A DNA stretch of 64,000 nt from assembly GCF_016722965.1 (NCBI RefSeq), contig NZ_JAEQNB010000002.1, forward strand, positions 590,363 through 654,362, read 5' to 3'. Numbering within the stretch: the stretch's first letter is position 1; each line of letters begins with the position of its first letter. Positions 11,360-19,412 of this stretch are shown piece after piece. The position numbers were made by a program, and so were the translations under genes. The notes under the pieces are model-generated. The model was not told the origin of the DNA. It searched no databases and saw only the letters and a program-made list of their open reading frames with translations. This stretch comes from Tumebacillus amylolyticus (GTDB lineage: Bacteria; Bacillota; Bacilli; Tumebacillales; Tumebacillaceae).

Positions 11360-12513
11360 AGCGCTCCTCCACCTTGTTTCGGCTGGCAAGTGGCGCACCG
11401 CGGCTCCTTGATCAAATTCGTCAGTTTGGCCTCGAACGTGCGCATGTCAAAATGCAGTTGCCGCCCGAGTGTCAAACTGGATTGCATCTCCACACGTTGC
11501 GGCAGAATGCCAAGCAGATTCAGCAGGTCCGAGGTCAGCATCCCCGCCGCCACATCGGCGAATTGGGGGCTTCCGTGAAACAGCGGCTCCTGCGTTTTGC
11601 GAATCAGAGCGTTGACGTAGCGTTCGTAGGAATCAGGAGCTGCCATCAAGCGCTTGCGCTGTTGCTCCCAACAGGCATAACACCCGGTCTGTCCCGGGAA
11701 AAACGTCGGGCCGACATACACGTCCCATCCGTCCAAGAGCAACATCGACCAGCGAACGCCCTGCGCTACGGCCGTCTCATTGACCCGTTGCAACAGAGCG
11801 GGCCGGTAGGAATCTTCCGCAACGATCACCATCGTGTGCTTTTGCACCAGTTCCCGCCAGGCCTCCGACTCTTCGGTTTCCGGTTGTTCCACCGCATCCA
11901 CCGCACTCGCGCGAGACAATTGTTTCAACGGGCGAAGCAATGCGTCGCGGCGCGCTTCTCCGACTTCTGCGCCCACGTACAGCGGAGCGGACATGCGATC
12001 CAGCTCTGTGACCGCTTGCGAATCGGCGACGGTCACAGTTCCCGTGCCCAACTGCACCAACGACGCCGCCACGCGGCTGCCGAGCACGCCTGCGCCCAGT
12101 ACCAACACAGCGGCGTCGCGCAGAGCTTCTTCATAGAAGTCCCGAACCGGAAACCGTGGTCCCATCAACCGGCGCAACCAATCACCCTCCAATGCCTCTC
12201 CTTGGGCAAACGGCTGTTCCGAAGACACCAACAGGTTTTCCCGCCATAGCGCAACGACGACGCTCAAGACATGGTCTTGATAGTCCGCCGGCACGACGGT
12301 GATCAACTCTCCCAACGGTCTCTCCCCGTTCAGACTTGTAAAAAACGTCTGCGCCCAGCGTTCGCCTTCTCCCATCGAGACTCGCACGCGGCTCTCCAAG
12401 GTATGGCCGGTACGCACCTGCAACTCATGTGGCTCAGGGAAAGTAAAAAAGTACCCATCTCGCACTTTAATAAACAGCTTCTGTAACTGTTCCCGAATCC
12501 CGGCTCCGGACAT
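11356..12513 (-). CDS. SagC-like E1/ThiF-fold protein with N-terminal leader-binding (RRE-like) domain
   Basis: 385-aa protein of the TOMM cyclodehydratase 'C-protein' type. Residues about 15-97 look like a PqqD-like RiPP recognition element, a winged-helix fold expected to bind the precursor leader. The E1-like Rossmann motif VLVLGAGVLGSRVAASL lies near 136-152. Two zinc-type CxxC motifs occur at C278/C281 (CYAC) and C373/C376 (CATC). The start overlaps the dehydrogenase stop (TAATG). The cluster already has an ocin-ThiF protein and a C-domain fused to YcaO, so this is a third ThiF-fold protein; its distinct job is unknown. It may guide the dehydrogenase or serve one class of azole. Confidence 0.85.
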   Translation of the reverse strand: MSGAGIREQLQKLFIKVRDGYFFTFPEPHELQVRTGHTLESRVRVSMGEGERWAQTFFTSLNGERPLGELITVVPADYQDHVLSVVVALWRENLLVSSEQPFAQGEALEGDWLRRLMGPRFPVRDFYEEALRDAAVLVLGAGVLGSRVAASLVQLGTGTVTVADSQAVTELDRMSAPLYVGAEVGEARRDALLRPLKQLSRASAVDAVEQPETEESEAWRELVQKHTMVIVAEDSYRPALLQRVNETAVAQGVRWSMLLLDGWDVYVGPTFFPGQTGCYACWEQQRKRLMAAPDSYERYVNALIRKTQEPLFHGSPQFADVAAGMLTSDLLNLLGILPQRVEMQSSLTLGRQLHFDMRTFEAKLTNLIKEPRCATCQPKQGGGAL

Positions 12514-13397
12514 TATGACCCCTCACTTTTTTTGCCAATCGGCAGGATGTAGATCACGCTTCGGTCCACACCGTCGAGACCGAACAGCTCATTGGCGCGG
12601 TCTTCGTAAAAACCACCCAACGTCACCACCGACAACCCCAGCGCGGTCGAAACCAAGCACAGATTCTGCGCAGCATGCCCGGTCTCAAACATCGTCAAGC
12701 GGTATCCGAGCAGCCGGTACTTGTCAGCCTGATGCCGAAAATCGGCGGCCAGAAACAGAAACGCCGCCGCCTGGCTGAAGTCCTCTCGTGACCAGAGCGG
12801 GTTCTTGTCAGGATCTGTGGCAGGTACCACCCTGTTCACCGAGTCCAAAAAATGTTCTCCCTCCGCGATCTGGAACAAGTGGTTGTGATAAGGGCAGTAC
12901 CGGTACAAGCCCGCCGGCACCCCCTCCACGCGGTTGAGGTACATGTAAAATTGGATCGGGTACAGCGCTCCTCCCGACGGGTAGGAACGGAAACGAACGC
13001 GCGACATCACCTGCGTGTCGTCCTGATCGTCCAGGGTCGTCTTCGTCGTGCCGACCGCGTACTTCAAGAGCATCCACAACTGCTCCTGCGACATCGCTTC
13101 ACCAAACTCCCAAGAGCTCCGGCGTGTTCGCAACGCAGTGCCCAGCGGCACCTCCAGCGGCGGGAGGTCTGAAAATTCCGGCACTTGCTGATATTGGCGG
13201 CCTTCCCCTCGAAAATCAGGCTTCGAATACACGGTATGCAGGTTGAAAAGATCCGGGCGAAGCTTGCTGTTTTGATGATAAAGTTCCGCAAGGTAAAAAG
13301 GATTCTCTCCCCCTTGCGCCTTCAACTCCGCGCGCTCTTCGGGCGAGAGATTTTTTAACGCGGGGGTCAACCACCGAGTGACGGACGGCTCCTTCAT
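12513..13397 (-). CDS. SagB-type FMN azoline dehydrogenase
   Basis: 294-aa nitroreductase-fold enzyme expected to oxidise thiazolines and oxazolines made by the YcaO system to aromatic azoles, using FMN. Visible motifs are RRSSWEF (phosphate-binding Arg/Ser region), SYPSGGALYPIQFYMYL, and HAAQNLCLVSTALGLSVVTLGGFYED, all typical of SagB/McbC/TbtE-like proteins. The ATG at 13397 overlaps the stop of the preceding gene (ATGA) and has GGGAGGGAG upstream. Its position next to a SpaB_C protein matches the D-E gene pair of the thiomuracin cluster. Confidence 0.9.
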   Translation of the reverse strand: MKEPSVTRWLTPALKNLSPEERAELKAQGGENPFYLAELYHQNSKLRPDLFNLHTVYSKPDFRGEGRQYQQVPEFSDLPPLEVPLGTALRTRRSSWEFGEAMSQEQLWMLLKYAVGTTKTTLDDQDDTQVMSRVRFRSYPSGGALYPIQFYMYLNRVEGVPAGLYRYCPYHNHLFQIAEGEHFLDSVNRVVPATDPDKNPLWSREDFSQAAAFLFLAADFRHQADKYRLLGYRLTMFETGHAAQNLCLVSTALGLSVVTLGGFYEDRANELFGLDGVDRSVIYILPIGKKSEGS

Positions 13398-14380
13398 GAT
13401 ACTCCCTCCCCTGTCCCGGCCTCGTGAGCCGTGCGCTGGACCAACGTGCCCAGCAGATGTTCCAACGGCGGCGTGATGCCCAGCCGGTTGTTCGTCATGT
13501 GAATCATGGAGAACGCGATGTAGGAAAGCACCGTGCGGAAGCGAAGTTCGCCTTCGACCGGGAGATTGTCCCACGGGCTTTCCAACTTCTGCCGAACTTC
13601 ATCTTCCCCGTAGCAGCGGGCCGCTTCCTGCAACCCTTCCACGAAGCGGCGGTAGATCGGAGCATCCTCACCGCTCTGGACAAACTCTTGCAGGGTTTTC
13701 ATCCGGGGCACGAGATGGGCGCGGTTCTGCTCCCACATCAGGTCGGCGCGTTGGAGGGCCGCTTCAATCGACGCTTGGAAACTTTGCCACATCCTGGCGT
13801 AGCGGGTGAAGTAACTTTCCAATTCTTCCGGTTGCACGCCAAGGCACAACGCGGTGAGAATCATCAAATCCAACCCGATGTTCAGCCGTTTGCCAAACGC
13901 CGCTCCCGTCAATTCGATCACATCCATGGCCGTCTCACTGGAGAGATGAAAGAGGCTCTCAGAGATCGGCATCGCCGCAACGCCTCCGTAGCGTTTGTAC
14001 TCAGGCTCGTACGGCAGAGCGACGATGGTTCCGTTGGGATACCACGGCAACTCCGCCTCGTCGAGCTTCTCGCCGTCAAACGTATGGTTGGCGTAATACT
14101 CCTCCCGCGTCCATTCGCGCTCCGCAGGATGGGCGGCGATAAAAGCGCCGATGCGCTCCCGCAACAACGACTCCACTTCCGCCGCCGGGTTCAAAAAACG
14201 CACCCTCAGATGCGGTCCGCCCTCCCAATAGCGCAGGAAAAACCACTCCCGGCATTTCTCGCTCTCCTGCAACTCCCGAATCGCCGGGAGGATGGCTTCT
14301 GTCAACAGCGCATCCTGCTTGCTTTGATCGTGATAAAAAATATGCAGTCCAAGCCATGTCCGCTCTGCTTCCCTCGTCAT
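13394..14380 (-). CDS. SpaB_C / thiopeptide-type biosynthesis protein, probable [4+2] pyridine synthase
   Basis: 328-aa protein of the 'thiopeptide-type bacteriocin biosynthesis' family (SpaB C-terminal domain). The N-terminus shows WLGLHIFYHD and WFFLRYWEGGPHLRVRF, the family hallmark. Members either eliminate glutamate from glutamylated Ser/Thr (TbtC) or form the central pyridine by formal [4+2] cycloaddition of two dehydroalanines with leader release (TbtD, TclM, LazC). Gene order (next to the SagB enzyme, as TbtD is next to TbtE) favours the pyridine synthase. Sequence alone does not settle it. The ATG at 14380 is preferred over an upstream TTG because GGGGTG lies seven bases upstream. 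Confidence 0.85.
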   Translation of the reverse strand: MTREAERTWLGLHIFYHDQSKQDALLTEAILPAIRELQESEKCREWFFLRYWEGGPHLRVRFLNPAAEVESLLRERIGAFIAAHPAEREWTREEYYANHTFDGEKLDEAELPWYPNGTIVALPYEPEYKRYGGVAAMPISESLFHLSSETAMDVIELTGAAFGKRLNIGLDLMILTALCLGVQPEELESYFTRYARMWQSFQASIEAALQRADLMWEQNRAHLVPRMKTLQEFVQSGEDAPIYRRFVEGLQEAARCYGEDEVRQKLESPWDNLPVEGELRFRTVLSYIAFSMIHMTNNRLGITPPLEHLLGTLVQRTAHEAGTGEGVS

Positions 14381-14428
14381 CCTCTCACCCCTTTGCTTCC
14401 TTTTTTCCAACTTGATACACCTATTTTT

Positions 14429-16420
14429 TTACGGGAACGGATGCGGGTCGAGGTTGATCTCCTCGATCGGGATCGGTTCCTTGCGCCAGCCTACTCGGAC
14501 CGGGCCATTCTGCACGCGGTCGACCACGATCCGGCGGTATTGATGTCCGAAACACATCGTCATCAACCCCATCACAAACACTTTGACCGCTTTGATTCCG
14601 ACGCGCTCCAACTCCGGCGTGCTCTCGTCAACAATCAGCACGTCGTGGTTCAGACGAGCGAAGCAGTCGAGCAAGTCTTTGAGCTCTGCGCCAAGGTCGG
14701 CGGGCGGCTCCTGTTCATACCACTTCGCATAGACCTCCCGCAACCCGCGTTGCGCGCGGTCAGGTTGGAACAAGAAATCAAAGCGTTTCAACGTTTCCGG
14801 GTGGGAATAGAGCAGTACATGATCGTGCATCGTCTGCACAACGCTTCCGTCGTGCAGCATCGCCTCGGCCTCGTCCCGCTTCGGCGGCATCGTGATTTCG
14901 TAAATCGACATCGACGTAACAACTTCGACGATGGCGCCCAGCACCGCTTTTTCCGGATCGGGATGGGCAGCGGCGGCGGAGTAGGTCCGCACACCTGCAT
15001 CTTCCCGCGGGTTGACCATCGTCGCCCACACGGTCGGGATGCCCGTCTCCATCGTCATGTCGAACAGGTGCAAGCGGTATCCGGCCGCTTCGACGCGGTC
15101 CTTGATCATGGCGATCGTCGGATCGGAAGCATCGTCCAGATTCAACTCGACCAACGGTTGGCGGTTGTACCACGCAACCAAGAACGAGTCGCGCTCGATC
15201 ACTTCCAACAGAGCGTAATAGATGGCCTCCTCCAAAGAGCCGCCCATTGCGCACCCGTTGGACGTTTCATAAACAAATCGGTTGACCGGTTTTTCAGAAT
15301 TTCGACTCCCTAACCGGTAGTACACATTCTGCTCCGGGATCAGGACGGACTTTTGTTGCTGCCAAGAGTAGGCATAGACCCAGTAAAAGGGAAGCGTCTC
15401 GTCATAGGGCACGTATTTGTAGCCCGGCTCCGAACGCTGGGCTTCGTCATGCAACCCAAACGATTCAGGGTTAACGGCCTCCTCGCGGAAATCCTGATAC
15501 GAGCCGTACTTCACGGTCCGCCTGCCGCGCGGGTACATCCCGGCGTAGCGTTCCAGCGCTTCAAGAATCGAGGTCATCTCCGAGTTCGGGAAAGTCGTCG
15601 TCCGTCCGTACCCGATCTCCACAGCGGTATCCAACCCGTCCATCGGCAGCTCTGCGCCCGTGATGGGGAGGAACTTCGAGTACGTATCTCGGTACATGTG
15701 GTTCACCAACCCCATGCGCCAGTCGTAAAAGACTTTGCGCAGATGGTCACGGGTCAGCAAGGGATTGTCCGAGCGATAGGACCGAGGATGGGGCTTGGGC
15801 CGCGGTTGCAAGCGAATCTCCGCCAACTCTGGGGAATCCAAAGGCAGCATCTGGCAATTCGTGCAATACGGGTGCGGCAAAAACGCATGGGTTCGCCCGG
15901 TCAAGCTGCCGTCGTACGCAACATGCACGCGTTCCACGAGGGACAGCGGACGATCCTCCACCAACGCGTGCATTTCGTCGTCCACCAGCGTGGCTGCGAG
16001 GTCGAGGAAGGGAGCCGTCCAGCCTTTTTCCGCTTCTGTATAGCGGGGATGAAGTTGGGCGGCTTGCAGTGAATTCCAAATCTCTTTGTTGGGGTGGGCG
16101 TTTCGCATACGCCACTCCGCACAGGTCACACAGCCCGGCCGGTCCGGCAATACCCATGGACCGAGAAAGCAACGGTCGGCGTTCAGATGCGTGCGCAGAT
16201 AGGGAACTCCGGCGAGTTGAGCACAGGCTTGGGCAGCCTGTTCGACCGCCAAATGGCGGAGATCATACGCGGAGAGGACTGCGGCAAACCTGTTCGTTTG
16301 AAGGAGAGGCAACAGGTCGTCTGCTGACTCAACCCTCGCGATGGCAAACGATTCGCCCAGCCTCTCGTGCAATTCTGTTGCCAATGTCCCAACTCCTAGC
16401 AAGAGCAACTCTCGGCTCAT
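14429..16420 (-). CDS. C-D fused YcaO cyclodehydratase
   Basis: 663-aa TOMM cyclodehydratase making azolines from Cys (and possibly Ser/Thr) of the precursor in an ATP-dependent reaction. The N-terminal 220 residues are a SagC-like domain with CxxC pairs at 97-100 (CVTC) and 186-189 (CTNC). The YcaO domain fills about 230-663, with the ATP/Mg-binding patterns SILEALERY (284-292) and ALLEVIERD (403-411). The C-terminus is the proline-rich PHPFP expected of azoline-forming YcaOs. No leader-binding domain is obvious, so the partner ocin-ThiF protein probably supplies it. Start at 16420 (ATGA overlap with the upstream gene, GGGGGGAG upstream). Confidence 0.93.
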   Translation of the reverse strand: MSRELLLLGVGTLATELHERLGESFAIARVESADDLLPLLQTNRFAAVLSAYDLRHLAVEQAAQACAQLAGVPYLRTHLNADRCFLGPWVLPDRPGCVTCAEWRMRNAHPNKEIWNSLQAAQLHPRYTEAEKGWTAPFLDLAATLVDDEMHALVEDRPLSLVERVHVAYDGSLTGRTHAFLPHPYCTNCQMLPLDSPELAEIRLQPRPKPHPRSYRSDNPLLTRDHLRKVFYDWRMGLVNHMYRDTYSKFLPITGAELPMDGLDTAVEIGYGRTTTFPNSEMTSILEALERYAGMYPRGRRTVKYGSYQDFREEAVNPESFGLHDEAQRSEPGYKYVPYDETLPFYWVYAYSWQQQKSVLIPEQNVYYRLGSRNSEKPVNRFVYETSNGCAMGGSLEEAIYYALLEVIERDSFLVAWYNRQPLVELNLDDASDPTIAMIKDRVEAAGYRLHLFDMTMETGIPTVWATMVNPREDAGVRTYSAAAAHPDPEKAVLGAIVEVVTSMSIYEITMPPKRDEAEAMLHDGSVVQTMHDHVLLYSHPETLKRFDFLFQPDRAQRGLREVYAKWYEQEPPADLGAELKDLLDCFARLNHDVLIVDESTPELERVGIKAVKVFVMGLMTMCFGHQYRRIVVDRVQNGPVRVGWRKEPIPIEEINLDPHPFP

Positions 16421-18252
16421 TGCAACTCCCCCCTCTCCGTGACGTCCACAAACCCGACCAAGACACCGGCATCCAGCACCGTACGGTCGCGAAGCCACGG
16501 GAATTCTTCGACCACAAGACCCGATTCCCGAAGCCAAGCCTCCGCCTGCGCCAGCCAACTCGGCCATTCCAGAAGCTCTTGCTCCTCCATCGAATGCGTG
16601 TGATCGGCTACGCGGACGGTTTGTGCCTCGAAGCGAAGCGCTGTTACCGCCGTTTCATCCTGCGCTTGTTGCGCCGCAAGTTGCAAGGAGGCGACGGCGA
16701 GGATCAGCGCTTCATGAGCGGCTTCCCGCAACGTTCGCCCAAATCCTTCGGCGAGTACGACACCGTCCTGCACAACTCGCAGGGCGTGGGCCAGCTCCGT
16801 CCCTTTTTGTTGGAACAATTCCACCGCTGCGCCAAAGCGCACGCGCAACAATTTCAAAAGGCCCGCTTCCACACTCCAGTTCGCCGCCAATTCCGGCAAC
16901 TCCAACCAGACGTCCTCCGCGCGTCGGCTGCGCTCGATCATCAGATGCAGGAGAGCACGGCCTTTCCACTCGGCATAGGTGCGCCCGTGTGCCCAGATGC
17001 TTCTCTCGGCATCGGGAGACCCAACCGCTTCCAGCGTTCTGGCATACGCGAGAAAACCATCACGTACTGCCGCTTCCAGGGCATCTCTGAGCGTTTCGCC
17101 GCCGCGCACGATGGAGAGGGGTTGAACGCCAGATGCCGTCGGCACGTGAACGACCACTCGCCCGAGTGCCAGCGGAATCTGGTAGAGATCGTCCGCCTGC
17201 AACCGGGCCAGAACGCCGACTTTTTCATCGACCATGCCTTCCATCCGTCTAAGAAACTTCGTCTGCTCCTCCGGTTCCCGCTCTGCAAAAGCACGCAGCG
17301 CCGCAACACGCTCTTCCTCCGAGACAGACGAGTTCGCACGCTCTTGCAACGGAGACGAAGCCAGATCATGGCGAGTCACCGCCAACGCTTCCGATTCGAT
17401 CAACACAACCTGATCCCGGACTCCCTCTTCCTGCCAGCCGGTCAGCAGACGAAGGGCTTCCATCGCAGCCACGTTCCCGATCATGGCGCGGTGCGTCCGC
17501 GAAAGTTCAACTCCCGTTCCCCGTGCGCCGGCGAACCGATCCAGCACCGTGGACCACGAGGCCTGTGTTTGGACCCCTTTTACCGGACCGACCACGCCGT
17601 GGTCCCCGAGCAAGGTGCCGGCGAGAAACGGAACTCCTGTACGCAACGCGACTTCCTCCCAATGCACGGACGCTTGCGGATCATCGCTGACATAGATCAG
17701 AACTCCCGCCGGGGGCAAGGTGCCCAACTCCTGCACGTTCAACTCCGGGTCTCGTGTTTTCCACGTTGCCAAAAAGGAATCCACCCGCTCCTCGCCGCCG
17801 CTCACGTACAACTCCCGCACACCCATTCGCACCAACGACCGTACACAAGCGAAGAAACTGTCTCCAGCCCCGACCACCGCCACAGGGCGTTGCCGGAGCG
17901 TGAGAAACCGTTGGCGACCGTCGACAAACCGATCCTCTAAAACGAGCACTGTCTGGCGGTAGAGCGAATCTTCCCGCTCGGACAAGACGACTTCCGGAAC
18001 GCCTGCTGCATCAAACACAGCCTCGCGCTTGACAAGTTCCTCCACCAGCATGCGCACAAACTGTGCTTGCTCGGGCGGCAAGGGGGCGACCAGTTCGTCC
18101 AACGTCTGCTTTCCATCGAGCATCGGCAACAATTGATCCAACCAAAGGGCAAGCGTTCGCCCTTTGATTTCAAACTCTTGTGTCCAGGTACGGATGTACA
18201 CGCCGTCCTCGGTCGGGGCGTAGTGGACGTGCGGTTTACTTTTCGGCTTCAT
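16417..18252 (-). CDS. Ocin-ThiF-like leader-binding partner of the cyclodehydratase
   Basis: 611-aa protein matching the 'thiazole-containing bacteriocin maturation protein' (ocin_ThiF_like) type in length and layout. An RRE-like winged-helix region spans about 15-85 (VYIRTWTQEFEIKG...LLPMLDGKQTLDELV). A Rossmann motif VVGAGDSFFACVRSL follows at about 126-140. The C-terminal part is variable. In thiomuracin and thiocillin pathways such a protein (TbtF, TclI) binds the leader and presents the core to the YcaO enzyme. The ATG at 18252 is chosen so the RRE begins shortly after; it overlaps the upstream gene end by 17 bases. A start at 18279 is also possible. Confidence 0.87.
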   Translation of the reverse strand: MKPKSKPHVHYAPTEDGVYIRTWTQEFEIKGRTLALWLDQLLPMLDGKQTLDELVAPLPPEQAQFVRMLVEELVKREAVFDAAGVPEVVLSEREDSLYRQTVLVLEDRFVDGRQRFLTLRQRPVAVVGAGDSFFACVRSLVRMGVRELYVSGGEERVDSFLATWKTRDPELNVQELGTLPPAGVLIYVSDDPQASVHWEEVALRTGVPFLAGTLLGDHGVVGPVKGVQTQASWSTVLDRFAGARGTGVELSRTHRAMIGNVAAMEALRLLTGWQEEGVRDQVVLIESEALAVTRHDLASSPLQERANSSVSEEERVAALRAFAEREPEEQTKFLRRMEGMVDEKVGVLARLQADDLYQIPLALGRVVVHVPTASGVQPLSIVRGGETLRDALEAAVRDGFLAYARTLEAVGSPDAERSIWAHGRTYAEWKGRALLHLMIERSRRAEDVWLELPELAANWSVEAGLLKLLRVRFGAAVELFQQKGTELAHALRVVQDGVVLAEGFGRTLREAAHEALILAVASLQLAAQQAQDETAVTALRFEAQTVRVADHTHSMEEQELLEWPSWLAQAEAWLRESGLVVEEFPWLRDRTVLDAGVLVGFVDVTERGELQ

Positions 18253-19411
18253 GTGATGGACGCCCTCCCTTCCATCCATTTCGTCCCTTCGGTCCTTGTT
18301 TGTAGAAAATTCCCTTCCAATCAACCCCGGCAATGCGCTCCACCGAACGCGAGATCAAGTAGCAGAGCAAGTGCTTCATGTTGGGGTTGATCCCCATGAG
18401 CGGCAGATAGGTATAGAACGAATTCACCAGCATCCGATAGCTTGAAAATTGCGGCGAGCTAAAAAATTGATCGCTGATGACCTCATTGAGCTCTTTGTGA
18501 AACTCGCTTTGTTTCGCCTCATCCCACTCGCCGATCCAACGCTCCCGAGCCGACTCCCCAATCTCTTCCGCCAACTCGCTGTAATGCGAGGTGTCCGAAG
18601 TCAACCGGCCTTGTCTGGCCTGTTCGAGGCAGGTTTCGTACAATTCCTTCATCAACTGCGACCATTGCCGCAACAGAGGGTCCGGCCCGCCGTACACACC
18701 GTCCTCGTCCGTTTCGTTCAACACAGACAGCACAGCTTCATCGACAAACGGAGCCACTTGTTGATCTTGGGTGGAAAACATCTTCTGCAACCGTCCGTCT
18801 TGGTCAAACGAGACGAAGTAGGCTTCCGCATGCGAGCGGTAGGACAACTGTCCGCGGACGATCCCGTCGACCGGATACAGATGGGCGACGGCTGCCATCA
18901 ATTTGATGAGGTACAACTGGCGACTCGGAAGGTCACCCCGTGTGGCGTCCAAGAGGTCAAGCATCAGACCGGTGGATTTTTTCCAAAACCACTCCATCGT
19001 CTGCAACACATGCTCTCCCTTGAGCACTCCAGCCAGTTGGCCGTAGGGATGAAGGGACATAGAGTTGTCCGGTTGGAGCGGTTCATAAGGCCCCGGTTCC
19101 AGTTCCCAAGCGCCGAGCGTCACACTGCGTTCGAGGTACTGAACGGGATCGAGTTCTTGGCGCGAAGGGTGATCTTGCAGATAAGCGCCCAACGTTTCTT
19201 GCAAGTACGGCCAGACCTGAGACGAGAATACCTCTTCCGACTCCACTTCCAGATACAAGGCGATGTGCGGCCCGAATTTCCAGTGGCGGCGCAGGTAGGA
19301 ACCGCTCACGCCAGGCATTTGTTCCAGAGCTTGAAGCGCCGGACGAATGCCGTCGAGCACCAGATTTTCTTTTGCATCGTCATAATAATAGACATGTACT
19401 CTCTTCCACAT
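18236..19411 (-). CDS. SpaB_C-type protein, probable glutamate-elimination half of a split LanB dehydratase
   Basis: 391-aa protein beginning MWKRVHVYYYDD, with HWKFGPHIALYLEVE, the divergent form of the SpaB_C hallmark (R-W-x-x-GPH). It starts one base after the stop of the LanB N-terminal protein, the arrangement seen for TbtB-TbtC and TclK-TclL. Expected role: removing glutamate from glutamyl-Ser/Thr to leave dehydroalanine or dehydrobutyrine. It could instead be the cycloaddition enzyme, with the 328-aa paralogue doing elimination. The start at 19411 has GGAGGAAG seven bases upstream. Confidence 0.84.
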   Translation of the reverse strand: MWKRVHVYYYDDAKENLVLDGIRPALQALEQMPGVSGSYLRRHWKFGPHIALYLEVESEEVFSSQVWPYLQETLGAYLQDHPSRQELDPVQYLERSVTLGAWELEPGPYEPLQPDNSMSLHPYGQLAGVLKGEHVLQTMEWFWKKSTGLMLDLLDATRGDLPSRQLYLIKLMAAVAHLYPVDGIVRGQLSYRSHAEAYFVSFDQDGRLQKMFSTQDQQVAPFVDEAVLSVLNETDEDGVYGGPDPLLRQWSQLMKELYETCLEQARQGRLTSDTSHYSELAEEIGESARERWIGEWDEAKQSEFHKELNEVISDQFFSSPQFSSYRMLVNSFYTYLPLMGINPNMKHLLCYLISRSVERIAGVDWKGIFYKQGPKGRNGWKGGRPSHEAEK

Positions 19412-19412
19412 G

